Origin: Citricoccus sp. WCRC_4
GTDB taxonomy: Bacteria; Actinomycetota; Actinomycetes; Actinomycetales; Micrococcaceae
DNA length: 19,324 nucleotides
NCBI GenBank assembly: GCA_026645375.1
Contig: JAPFFX010000228.1
Span: 1 to 19,324 of the forward strand
Direction of reading: 5' to 3'
Translations under genes and position numbers: made by a program
Notes under the pieces: model-generated
Database searches by the model: none
Told to the model about the DNA's origin: nothing
Seen by the model: only the letters and a program-made list of their open reading frames with translations
Part shown: in pieces, positions 13,162-19,324 of the stretch
How the letters are laid out: each line of letters opens with the position of its first letter
Numbering within the stretch: the stretch's first letter is position 1

Positions 13162-14550
13162 ATGGACGGTGACATGAATCCTCGCACTCCCCGCGCCCTG
13201 AAGCCGCTGCCCCTGCCCCTGTGGGTCCAGGGCGTGATCGAGACCCTGATCGCCGCAGTGGTCTCGGCCATCCTCGTCGTGGTGCCCCTGGTGGGCATCT
13301 GGTCCATGGCCGGCTTCGCCGCCACCCAGGTCGACTTCATCGCCCGGCTGGCAGGTCAGGCCTGGCTGGCGTTGCACGGCGTGCCGCTGCACCTGACCCT
13401 GGAATCCCCGACGAGCAGCGCGGACACGCTGACCGGCACGTTCTGGTTCCTGCCCTGGGGCCTGGTCCTGATCCCGCTGGCCCTGGGCTGGCGGGCCGGC
13501 CGGCGGCTGGCACGCGCCTCCTACCGGGACCAGATCTGGCAGCCCCTCGCCGGCGGGGCCGGTGCCTACGCCCTCTTCTGCCTGGGCACCGCGTTGCTGG
13601 TGCCGAGCGAGTCGGTGGCCATCAACCCGTTCCTGGGGACCCTGATCCCCACGGCGCTGATGGTGGTCGCCCTGCTGGCCGGGGCCCGGAAGGAGGCCGG
13701 TTCGTGGGAACGGCTGATCGGCGTCGACGCGGCCGAGCGCATCGCCACCTGGTCACAGGCGTCCCGCTGGGCCGGGTCCTACGCCTGGTCCCTGGTGCGG
13801 GCCGGATTCGTGGGCCTGATGGCCTCCTTCGGGCTGGCCTCGGTCCTGCTGGCCGTGCAGGTCGCCCTGAGCTGGGCGGACATCGCCCAGGTCTACCAGC
13901 AGGTGGACGCCGGCATCTGGGGCGGGGCGACCCTGACCGCGGTGCAGCTCGGCATCATGCCCAACCTGGCGATGTGGACGCTGGCCTGGACCACCGGGGC
14001 CGGGTTCTCCCTGGGGGAGGGGTCCGCCATCTCCCCGCTGCTGACCGCCGTCGGCCCGCAGCCGGCCATCCCGGTGCTGACCGCCGTGCCGGTGGGTCTG
14101 GACCCGGCCTGGTCCTGGCTGTTCCTGCTCTTGCCGGTCGTCGGCGGCTTCATGGCCGGCTGGTGGCTGCTGCGGGAGGGGGAGAACCACTTCGACGAGT
14201 GGCTGGCCGTGCGGATCGAGTCCCGCTGGGCCTCGCTGACCGTCTCCACCCTGGTGCTGGGACTGCTGGTGGCCCTGGCCACGGCCCTGCTGTCCCTGTT
14301 GCCGTTCGCCGTCTCCGGTGGGTCCCTCGGGGTGGGCCGGCTGACCGGGCTGGGCCCGAATCCCTGGGCCGCGTCCGGTGCGCTCGGTGTCCTCGTGGGA
14401 CTGGGGGCGATGATCGGTTACCTGGTGTCCCCGTGGTGGGAACGGGATCGCTACGTGCTGCCGGACGAGTGGCACGACGAGGCGGATGACGCCGACGAGC
14501 TCGAGGACGACCCCGACGCCGGGCGGACCCGGGGCCACGACGAGGACTAG
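13162..14550 (+). CDS. DUF6350 multi-pass membrane protein
   Basis: The 462-residue polytopic protein has about nine hydrophobic segments (first at about 25-50, last at about 405-430). A short basic N-terminus (PRTPRALKPLPLPLWVQG) precedes them and a strongly acidic tail (DEADDADELEDDPDAG) follows. The LPLPLWVQGVIE opening and overall plan match DUF6350 proteins of actinobacteria, which have no known function and usually lie between sucD and purN. Here the following gene is Hsp20 instead. The start is uncertain: ATG 13162 is used, and ATG 13174 in the same frame is equally possible. The frame is open further upstream to 13105, but that part looks like non-coding GC-rich sequence. Neither start has a clean Shine-Dalgarno. 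Confidence 0.8.
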   Translation: MDGDMNPRTPRALKPLPLPLWVQGVIETLIAAVVSAILVVVPLVGIWSMAGFAATQVDFIARLAGQAWLALHGVPLHLTLESPTSSADTLTGTFWFLPWGLVLIPLALGWRAGRRLARASYRDQIWQPLAGGAGAYALFCLGTALLVPSESVAINPFLGTLIPTALMVVALLAGARKEAGSWERLIGVDAAERIATWSQASRWAGSYAWSLVRAGFVGLMASFGLASVLLAVQVALSWADIAQVYQQVDAGIWGGATLTAVQLGIMPNLAMWTLAWTTGAGFSLGEGSAISPLLTAVGPQPAIPVLTAVPVGLDPAWSWLFLLLPVVGGFMAGWWLLREGENHFDEWLAVRIESRWASLTVSTLVLGLLVALATALLSLLPFAVSGGSLGVGRLTGLGPNPWAASGALGVLVGLGAMIGYLVSPWWERDRYVLPDEWHDEADDADELEDDPDAGRTRGHDED

Positions 14551-14560
14551 GCACTCGACT

Positions 14561-14587
14561 CTGGCACTCTCCGATCAAGAGTGCTAA
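14561..14587. promoter_or_regulatory. CIRCE operator (HrcA binding site) of Hsp20
   Basis: CTGGCACTC (14561-14569), a 9-base spacer and GAGTGCTAA (14579-14587) match the CIRCE consensus TTAGCACTC-N9-GAGTGCTAA. The right half-site is perfect and the left half differs at two positions. The element overlaps a promoter-like pair (CTGGCA at 14561 and CTAAAT at 14584, 17 bases apart), so bound HrcA would block RNA polymerase and release it on heat shock. A further GCACTC at 14551-14556 repeats the left half-site core. Confidence 0.85.
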
Positions 14588-14618
14588 ATAATTGCCGAGG
14601 CCGTAGCCACGGCCCGCC

Positions 14619-14657
14619 GGCCCGGAAGGCCCGGGTCCGGTCACCGTCTGGAGGTGA
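14619..14657 (+). promoter_or_regulatory. Hairpins in the Hsp20 leader covering the ribosome site
   Basis: TCACC (14641-14645) can pair with GGTGA (14653-14657), with two further G-U pairs outside. This traps most of the perfect Shine-Dalgarno GGAGGTGA (14650-14657). A second hairpin, CCCGG/CCGGG, lies just upstream at 14621-14635, and a third, GGCCGT/ACGGCC, at 14599-14614. A short, weak stem over the ribosome site is the form expected of a simple RNA thermometer. The function is inferred. Confidence 0.4.
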
Positions 14658-14662
14658 TTTCT

Positions 14663-15100
14663 GTGGCTAACCATGTTGATCCCCTGCGTGAGATCGACCG
14701 GGTGCTCAACGGCGTCCTCGGCCAGATGACGTCGTCCGCGCGGACCCAGGCGCTGCCGATGGATCTCTATCGGAGCGAGGACCACTTCGTCCTGAAGATG
14801 GACCTGCCGGGGGTGGACCCCCGGTCGATCGACGTCGACCTCGAGGGGCGGACGCTGACCATCCGCGCCGACCGGCAGGACGAGGAGGCGGGCCAGATCC
14901 AGTGGCTCGCCCGGGAACGCGCCACCGGCACCTTCGCGCGGCAGCTGACCCTCGGGGAGGGGCTGGCGACGGACAGGATCGACGCCTCGTACACGGACGG
15001 CGTCCTGACGCTGCAGATCCCCGTGGCCGAGGAGGCCAAGCCCCGCCGCATCGAGGTCACGCACACCGCCAACCAGGGTGCGATCGGCCAGTCGGCCTGA
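14663..15100 (+). CDS. Hsp20/alpha-crystallin small heat-shock protein
   Basis: The 145-residue ATP-independent chaperone holds unfolding proteins in soluble oligomers in the cytoplasm. The alpha-crystallin domain spans about residues 32-122, with DLPGVDPRSIDVDLEG, then RERATGTFARQLTL, and the conserved A-x4-G-V-L motif (Ala108 to Gly113-Val-Leu). An I-x-V motif (RRIEV, residues 130-132) follows as the C-terminal anchor. GTG at 14663 is chosen as the start because GGAGGTGA lies 5 bases upstream; an in-frame GTG at 14654 falls inside that ribosome site. The upstream CIRCE operator indicates HrcA repression, and the leader hairpin suggests added translational control. The gene is followed after 102 bases by a YbdK-type ligase without an obvious terminator. 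Confidence 0.93.
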   Translation: MANHVDPLREIDRVLNGVLGQMTSSARTQALPMDLYRSEDHFVLKMDLPGVDPRSIDVDLEGRTLTIRADRQDEEAGQIQWLARERATGTFARQLTLGEGLATDRIDASYTDGVLTLQIPVAEEAKPRRIEVTHTANQGAIGQSA

Positions 15101-15202
15101 GCCGTCCACCGGCCGGCCCCTCCCCGGCGAGTGTGCTCAGGCTCACATCGGGGCGCCGCGTCTGACATGCTGGGAGCCTTCGACGAGGCGAGGTGGCGGT
15201 AG

Positions 15203-16309
15203 ATGCGCACGTTCGGTGTGGAGGAGGAACTCCTGCTGGTGGCGGTTCCATCCCTGGAACCGCTGCCGGCCGGGGAGGCGGTGGCCGGTCCGCAGTCCGG
15301 GGAGACCTCTTCCGGCCACCGGGTGACGGTGGAGCTGCAGCAGGAACAGATCGAGGTCGACAACCCTCCGCAGACCACCCTGACCGGACAGTTCGCGGCC
15401 ATCCGGGCTGGCCGGGCCCTCGCCGAGGAGGCGGCCGGGCGGGCCGGTGGACGGGTCGCGGCGCTGGCCACGGCCCCGGGCGGCACGAGCCTCCACCTGA
15501 CCCCGAAGGCACGGTATGAGCGGATCGGCAGGGAGTTCGGGGTGATGGCCCTGGAGAACCTCACCAACGGCTTCCACGTCCACGTGGGCGTCTCCTCCCG
15601 GGACGAGGCCGTGACCGCCCTCGACCGGATCCGCATCTGGCTCCCGCCCCTGCTGGCGCTCAGTGCCAACTCCCCGTACTGGCAGGGGGTGGACACCGGT
15701 TACGCCTCCTACCGCCACCGGGTGATGTCCCGATGGCCGGTGAGTGGTCCGCCGGAGGTGTTCGGCTCGGCCGCCGGCTATGACCGGCACCGGGACCGAC
15801 TGCTGGGAACGCAGGTCCCCCTGGACGCGGGCATGATCTATTACGACGCCCGTCCCAGCGAGCGCTACCCCACGCTCGAGGTGCGCATCGCAGACGTCTG
15901 CACGGACCAGGCCGTGGCGGCCGTGATCGCCGCGCTGGTCAGGGCCCTGGTGGAGACCGCTGTCAGGGAATCACGCCGGCCCCCTGCCGAGGTCCCCGCC
16001 TCGGAACTGGGAGTGTGGACCTGGCTGGCCAGCCGTTCGGGTGTCGCCGGCCGGCTGATCGACCCGGCCACCGGGACTCCGGCGCCGGCGGCCGATGTCC
16101 TGGGCCGGCTGCTGGACGCCGTCCGGCCCGTGCTGGTCGACTACGGGGAGGAGGGCCCGGTCGAGACCGTCGTCGCACAGGTCCTGCGGCAGGGCACCGG
16201 CGCGGACCTCCAGCGCCAGGCCTTCGCGGCGCACCAGGACATCCGGAACGTGGTCGCCGTGGCCCTCGAGGCCACCCACTGTGCCCCGTCGTTGCCCTCG
16301 TCCGGGTGA
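15203..16309 (+). CDS. YbdK-family carboxylate-amine ligase (glutamate-cysteine ligase-like)
   Basis: The 368-residue protein belongs to the GCS2/YbdK family of ATP-dependent carboxylate-amine ligases. It opens with FGVEEELLL (metal/ATP-binding Glu7-Glu9), has ENLTNGFHVHVGV (about 118-130, His125, His127) and LSANSPYWQGVDTGYASYR (about 153-171). A PTLEVRIADV strand follows near residue 225. E. coli YbdK has weak glutamate-cysteine ligase activity. Most actinobacteria use mycothiol rather than glutathione, so the physiological product here may be a different gamma-glutamyl or amide compound. ATG at 15203 is preceded by AGGTGG 5 bases upstream. It lies downstream of Hsp20 on the same strand, and cotranscription from the heat-shock promoter is possible because no clear hairpin separates them. 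Confidence 0.85.
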   Translation: MRTFGVEEELLLVAVPSLEPLPAGEAVAGPQSGETSSGHRVTVELQQEQIEVDNPPQTTLTGQFAAIRAGRALAEEAAGRAGGRVAALATAPGGTSLHLTPKARYERIGREFGVMALENLTNGFHVHVGVSSRDEAVTALDRIRIWLPPLLALSANSPYWQGVDTGYASYRHRVMSRWPVSGPPEVFGSAAGYDRHRDRLLGTQVPLDAGMIYYDARPSERYPTLEVRIADVCTDQAVAAVIAALVRALVETAVRESRRPPAEVPASELGVWTWLASRSGVAGRLIDPATGTPAPAADVLGRLLDAVRPVLVDYGEEGPVETVVAQVLRQGTGADLQRQAFAAHQDIRNVVAVALEATHCAPSLPSSG

Positions 16310-16323
16310 TCCCGGCCGACACG

Positions 16324-16344
16324 TACCGGCTACCGGCTACCGGG
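16324..16344. repeat. Tandem 7-mer TACCGGC across a stop codon
   Basis: TACCGGC, TACCGGC and TACCGGG lie back to back. The minus-strand stop codon (TAG, 16339-16337) of the small membrane protein falls inside the array. Replication slippage here would move the stop relative to the frame. Confidence 0.6.
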
Positions 16345-16759
16345 CACCGACCGGACCGGTGAACCCGGCCAGTTGCTCGGTGTACTCCTGGCTGCACTGC
16401 TCCAGCGCGCGCTCGGTGATCGCGCCGGCGGTGCAGTCCTCGAATCGCGTGGTCGCGTCCCAGAACACGACCTGGGAGGCGGCCACGAACCCGAAGAGGG
16501 CGCAGCCGGCCATGCCCGCCACCGCGCCCACGCGCAGTACCCACGGCGCCGGGATCCGGGCGGTGCGGACCAGGGCGAGGACGCCGAAGACGATCCCGGT
16601 GACGGCGAAGACCAGGGACACGGCCTTCCACGGCAGGGTCAGGACGGAGGCCAGGTAGGTCAGCAGCAGCATCCCCGCCAGCCAGACCAGGGCGTTGCGC
16701 AGCGAGCGGTACCGCGTCAGCTCGGTGTCGGTCGATGCTCCGGGGGCGGTCTGGCTCAC
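16337..16759 (-). CDS. Small three-helix membrane protein, function unknown
   Basis: The 140-residue protein has three hydrophobic segments: about 24-44 (ALVWLAGMLLLTYLASVL), 48-65 (AVSLVFAVTGIVFGVLAL) and 75-98 (VLRVGAVAGMAGCALFGFVAAS). A C-terminal extracytoplasmic-type tail of about 40 residues follows and contains two Cys (in EDCTAG and EQCSQE) that could form a disulfide. No known catalytic motif is seen. It starts at GTG 16759, 20 bases downstream of the stop of the ABC binding-protein gene on the same strand, so it may be the last gene of that operon. A TAGGCT hexamer 6 bases before the GTG also allows its own leaderless transcript. A role with the transporter is possible but unsupported beyond position. 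Confidence 0.75.
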   Translation of the reverse strand: MSQTAPGASTDTELTRYRSLRNALVWLAGMLLLTYLASVLTLPWKAVSLVFAVTGIVFGVLALVRTARIPAPWVLRVGAVAGMAGCALFGFVAASQVVFWDATTRFEDCTAGAITERALEQCSQEYTEQLAGFTGPVGAR

Positions 16760-16765
16760 CGCTCC

Positions 16766-16771
16766 AGCCTA
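16766..16771 (-). promoter_or_regulatory. -10-like element TAGGCT before the small membrane protein
   Basis: The minus-strand TAGGCT ends 6 bases before the GTG at 16759, exactly as in front of the inositol phosphatase gene at 8435. No convincing -35 is seen at 17 bases. Confidence 0.3.
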
Positions 16772-16779
16772 CTGGGGTG

Positions 16780-17730
16780 TCAGGACAGTCCCTGACCGGA
16801 CAGCCAGGCCTGCGCGATGTCCTCGCTGGAGGCCTCCTTCTCGACCGACTGCCGGTTGAGGCCGATCAGCTCCTCCGGGGTCAGCTTCGCGTTGACCTCC
16901 TCGATGACCGCGGCGGCCTGCTCGTCCACGGCGTCGGAGACGATCGGGGTGACGTTCTGCGGCAGGATCAGGTTCTCCGGGTCCTCCAGGGTCACCAGGT
17001 CCTCGGCCGCGATCGAGGGGTCGGCCGAGTAGATGTCGGCGAGCTGGACGTCCCCGTCCACCAGTGCCTTGACGGTCAGCGGGCCGCCCGAGTCCTCCAC
17101 GGGCACCACGGTCACGTCCACACCGTAGGCCTCCTTGAGTCCCGCAGGACCATAGGGACGGGTTTCGAACTCGGAGTTGGCGGCCACCTTCAGCTGCTCG
17201 TCCACGTTCTGCAGGTCCGCCAGGGTCGTCAGCGAGTGCTTCTCGGCGAACTCGCGGGTGACGTTGTAGGAGTCCTGGTCCGTGGCCTCGGCCGGCTCCA
17301 GCGGGCGTAGCCCCTGGGGCAGCACCTCCGCCAGCGCGGCCTGGATGTCCTCCGGCGAGGTGGCCGTGGCCTCGGCGTCGTAGTACTGCAGCAGGTTCCC
17401 CCCGTACTCGGGCATGACGTCGATGGCCCCGGACTCGACCTCCGGCAGGTACACCTCTCGCTGGCCGATCTGGTACTCGCGCTCCACCGTGTACCCCTCG
17501 GCCTCGAGGGCCTGGGCGTAGAGCTCGGCGATGATCTCGTTCGAGTAGTACTGCTGGGAACCGATGACCAGGGCGTCCCCGCCCCCGGCGCCGCCCGTGC
17601 CCCCGGTGGCCGACGGTGAGCCGGAGGCCGTGTCCCCGCCGCCGAGCGGGTCGGAGCTGCCGCAGCCGGTCAGGGCGAGGGCGGCGACGGCGGCCAGGGC
17701 CAGGGCGGAACGGCGGGTGGGGTTCTTCAT
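16780..17730 (-). CDS. Glycine betaine/choline-type ABC transporter substrate-binding lipoprotein
   Basis: The 316-residue lipoprotein has an N-terminal signal MKNPTRRSALALAAVAALALTGC with the lipidated Cys at 23. A flexible Gly/Ser/Thr-rich linker runs to about 50, then the OpuAC/OsmF-type binding domain starts at VIGSQQYYSNEIIAELYAQ. The domain continues through GAIDVMPEYGGNLLQYY, KVAANSEFETRPYGPAGL and VQLADIYSADPSI, the two-lobed architecture that captures quaternary amines (glycine betaine, choline, carnitine) outside the membrane. Exact ligand specificity is not visible. ATG at 17730 is preceded by GAGGA 6 bases upstream. It follows the second permease gene after 37 bases. Family comparison suggests roles in osmoprotection or choline uptake. 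Confidence 0.9.
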   Translation of the reverse strand: MKNPTRRSALALAAVAALALTGCGSSDPLGGGDTASGSPSATGGTGGAGGGDALVIGSQQYYSNEIIAELYAQALEAEGYTVEREYQIGQREVYLPEVESGAIDVMPEYGGNLLQYYDAEATATSPEDIQAALAEVLPQGLRPLEPAEATDQDSYNVTREFAEKHSLTTLADLQNVDEQLKVAANSEFETRPYGPAGLKEAYGVDVTVVPVEDSGGPLTVKALVDGDVQLADIYSADPSIAAEDLVTLEDPENLILPQNVTPIVSDAVDEQAAAVIEEVNAKLTPEELIGLNRQSVEKEASSEDIAQAWLSGQGLS

Positions 17731-17767
17731 GGAGGTCCTCTTTCGGTGACGGGCGCTGTTCTGAAAC

Positions 17768-18451
17768 CTACGCGTTGACCCCGCGGCGCGCCACTGTCAC
17801 CCCACGTGGGACTGCGGCCCGGCCGGCCAGGGCGAACGCCCCGTCCAGGACGAGGGCGAGGGCGACGACGAGCAGGGAGGAGCCGAGCATCATGGCGTAG
17901 TCCTGGGTCTTCAGTCCCAGGAACAGGTAGCGGCCCAGTCCGCCGGCACCGACGTAGGCGGCCAGGGTGGCCGTGGCCACCACCTGCAGCGCTGCCGAGC
18001 GCAGTCCGCCGACCAGCACCGGCAGCCCCAGCGGCACCTCGATCTGCCAGAGCACCTGGGTGCCGGTGTACCCCTGGGCCCGGGCGGCGTCGATGACGCG
18101 GCGGTCCACGGCCTCGAAGCCGGCATAGGCGGCGGCCAGGATGGACGGGATGGCCAGGATGACGAAGGCGGTCATCGGCGCCGCCAGCCCGATGCCCAGC
18201 AGCAGTCCCGTCAGGGTGAGCACCCCGAGGGTCGGCAGGGCGCGGGCGGCCCCGGAGAGCGCGACGGCGGCTCCGCGCCCCTTGCCCGTGTGCCCCACCC
18301 ACCAGCCGATCGGCACGGCGATGGCGGCGGCGATCGCCACGGCCAGCAGCGTGTAGCCGAGGTGTTCCAGGGACCGCGCGGCGATCCCGGACGGCCCGGT
18401 CCAGTTCGTGGGATCCAGGCACCACAGGACGGCTTCCCACAACTGGTTCAT
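17768..18451 (-). CDS. Glycine betaine/choline-type ABC transporter permease (second)
   Basis: The 227-residue integral membrane subunit has about six helices. The ABC coupling (EAA) loop reads AARAQGYTGTQVLWQIEVPLG at about residues 135-155, followed by VLVGGLRSAALQVVATATLAAYVGAGGLG, typical of OpuC/ProW-type permeases. The start ATG at 18451 overlaps the stop of the first permease (ATGA), indicating translational coupling. It forms the channel with its sister permease and is energised by the ATPase encoded upstream. The binding protein follows 37 bases downstream. Confidence 0.9.
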   Translation of the reverse strand: MNQLWEAVLWCLDPTNWTGPSGIAARSLEHLGYTLLAVAIAAAIAVPIGWWVGHTGKGRGAAVALSGAARALPTLGVLTLTGLLLGIGLAAPMTAFVILAIPSILAAAYAGFEAVDRRVIDAARAQGYTGTQVLWQIEVPLGLPVLVGGLRSAALQVVATATLAAYVGAGGLGRYLFLGLKTQDYAMMLGSSLLVVALALVLDGAFALAGRAAVPRGVTVARRGVNA

Positions 18452-19092
18452 GCCCCCACCTCCGCACGCGTCCAGGGCATGGCCAGCCGGCCCAGTGCCA
18501 CGAGCAGTCGGTCCAGTGCCAGGGCGAGCACCACGGTCAGCACGATCCCGGTGAGGATCTCCGCCAGGATCCCGCGCTGGAACCCGTCCGTGAAGAGCAA
18601 CCCGAGCGACGGGATGCCCAGGACGGCCCCCACGGTGCACAGGGACACCGTGGAGACGGCCACCACCCGCAGCCCGGACAGGATCACCGGACCGGCCAGG
18701 GGCAGGTCCACGGTGAGGAACCGGCGCAGCGGCGGATAACCCAGGGCCACGGCGGCGCTGCGGGCCTCCGGCGGCACCCCGTCCAGCCCGTCGGCCACGC
18801 TGCGCACGAGCAGGGCCACCCCGTACAGGGTCAGGGCCACGACCACGTTGACCACGTCCCGCACGCCGGTGCCGATCAGCACCGGCAGCACGATGAACAG
18901 GGGCAGGGACGGAATGGCGTACATCAGTCCGGCGCCGGTCAGCACGGGGCCGTTGAGGGCCCGGTACCGGTGGGCCAGCCAGCCCAGCGGGAGGGAGATC
19001 AGCAGCGCGGCCAGGATGGCCGGCAGGGACGTGGCCAGGTGCGCCCACGTCCGGTCCGCGATCAGCGGCAGGTTGTCCAGGACCCAGTTCAT
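18448..19092 (-). CDS. Glycine betaine/choline-type ABC transporter permease (first)
   Basis: The 214-residue integral membrane subunit opens with MNWVLDNLPLIADRTWAHL and then the usual helices, including GLMYAIPSLPLFIVLPVLIG. The EAA-type loop EARSAAVALGYPPLRRFLTVDLPLA is at about residues 107-131, and a later segment is VSTVSLCTVGAVLGIPSLG. It is the partner of the 17768-18451 permease. Both ends overlap neighbours by four bases (ATGA), with the ATPase upstream and the second permease downstream, so the three genes are a tightly coupled unit. Confidence 0.9.
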   Translation of the reverse strand: MNWVLDNLPLIADRTWAHLATSLPAILAALLISLPLGWLAHRYRALNGPVLTGAGLMYAIPSLPLFIVLPVLIGTGVRDVVNVVVALTLYGVALLVRSVADGLDGVPPEARSAAVALGYPPLRRFLTVDLPLAGPVILSGLRVVAVSTVSLCTVGAVLGIPSLGLLFTDGFQRGILAEILTGIVLTVVLALALDRLLVALGRLAMPWTRAEVGA

Positions 19093-19324
19093 GCGCCCGA
19101 CGCGTCCCGGGTTCCCGGCCGGGGGCCGCCGTCGGCCGCGGCACCCGGGTGCGAACCGGCGGCGGGCCGGCCGTCCGGTTCCGAGAGCACCCCGGCGGGC
19201 CGGCCGTGGGCGTCCACCACCACGATCGAGCCGTCCGTGGCGCGTTCGCGGTGCAGGGTGCGCTGGCCGCGGTCCAGCCCGAGGAAGGTCCGCACGAAGT
19301 CGTCGGCGGGCTCGGCCACGAATT
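19089..19324 (-). CDS. ABC transporter ATP-binding subunit, C-terminal part (ProV/OpuCA type)
   Basis: Only the last 78 codons are in the window; the nucleotide-binding domain lies beyond base 19324. The visible part begins FVAEPADDFVRTFLGLDRG, the junction found in glycine-betaine transporter ATPases after the ATPase core (compare the common form with NPADEFV). It continues into a single short CBS-like stretch (GSIVVVDAHGRPAGVLS), then ends in a Gly/Ala/Pro/Arg-rich tail. Full-length relatives usually carry two CBS domains, so this one is shortened or altered at its C-terminus. The stop overlaps the first permease start (ATGA). Confidence 0.85.
   Translation of the reverse strand, partial: FVAEPADDFVRTFLGLDRGQRTLHRERATDGSIVVVDAHGRPAGVLSEPDGRPAAGSHPGAAADGGPRPGTRDASGA

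Noticed and set aside
1..19324. Search for CRISPR arrays, insertion sequences, tRNA genes, phage genes or toxin-antitoxin pairs
   Set aside because: No spaced direct repeats of CRISPR type, transposase motifs, tRNA cloverleaf or paired toxin-antitoxin genes were recognised by eye.

Overview
The window is very GC-rich, with strong G/C bias at third codon positions, frequent GTG starts and 4-base ATGA start/stop overlaps. The gene content (DUF6350 membrane protein, paired DUF202 proteins, an HrcA-type CIRCE site, a YbdK-type ligase, an Opu-type ABC transporter) points to an actinobacterium, most likely a member of the Micrococcaceae (Arthrobacter, Citricoccus, Kocuria or Micrococcus group). The genus cannot be fixed from the sequence alone. 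No rRNA, tRNA, CRISPR array, transposase or phage gene was seen, and no gene-free stretch exceeds 300 bases.

Layout. 1-297: the 3' end of sucD and its terminator. 356-439: a 27-residue single-helix membrane protein on the minus strand. 678-1432: two DUF202 membrane proteins. 1437-6535: a catabolic cluster with a sodium/solute symporter, divergent from an XRE-cupin regulator, an agmatinase-family ureohydrolase and a thiamine-diphosphate decarboxylase-like enzyme, closed by a strong terminator. 6614-8435 (minus): a flavin/pyridoxamine-oxidase-fold protein, a tiny acidic lipoprotein and an inositol-monophosphatase-family enzyme. 8527-10204 (plus): an App1-type (DUF2183) protein and a hot-dog thioesterase. 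10315-13008 (minus): NADP-type glutamate dehydrogenase and a GT4 glycosyltransferase. 13162-16309 (plus): DUF6350, an Hsp20 heat-shock protein behind a CIRCE operator, and a YbdK-like carboxylate-amine ligase. 16337-19324 (minus): a small membrane protein and a glycine-betaine/choline type ABC transporter operon (binding protein, two permeases, and the 3' end of the ATPase running off the window).

How the genes may work together. The 1437-6535 cluster reads as uptake and breakdown of a guanidino compound. The ureohydrolase releases urea. Its ThDP-enzyme partner, translationally coupled through an ATGA overlap, could decarboxylate a 2-oxo acid such as 2-ketoarginine, and the regulator and symporter share a control region carrying palindromes. 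This assignment is inference. The Hsp20 leader combines a HrcA-type operator with a short hairpin over the ribosome binding site, which suggests two layers of heat control. Several genes (678, 7392, 8435, 8527, 16759) have a TANNNT-like hexamer 5-7 bases ahead of the start codon, consistent with leaderless transcription, which is common in actinobacteria.

The items most worth a second look are the 27-residue membrane peptide, the guanidino cluster with its unusual ThDP motif, the Hsp20 leader, the palindromes at 640-655, 3020-3059 and 7102-7119, and the separation of sucD from DUF6350, which are usually close neighbours in actinobacteria.
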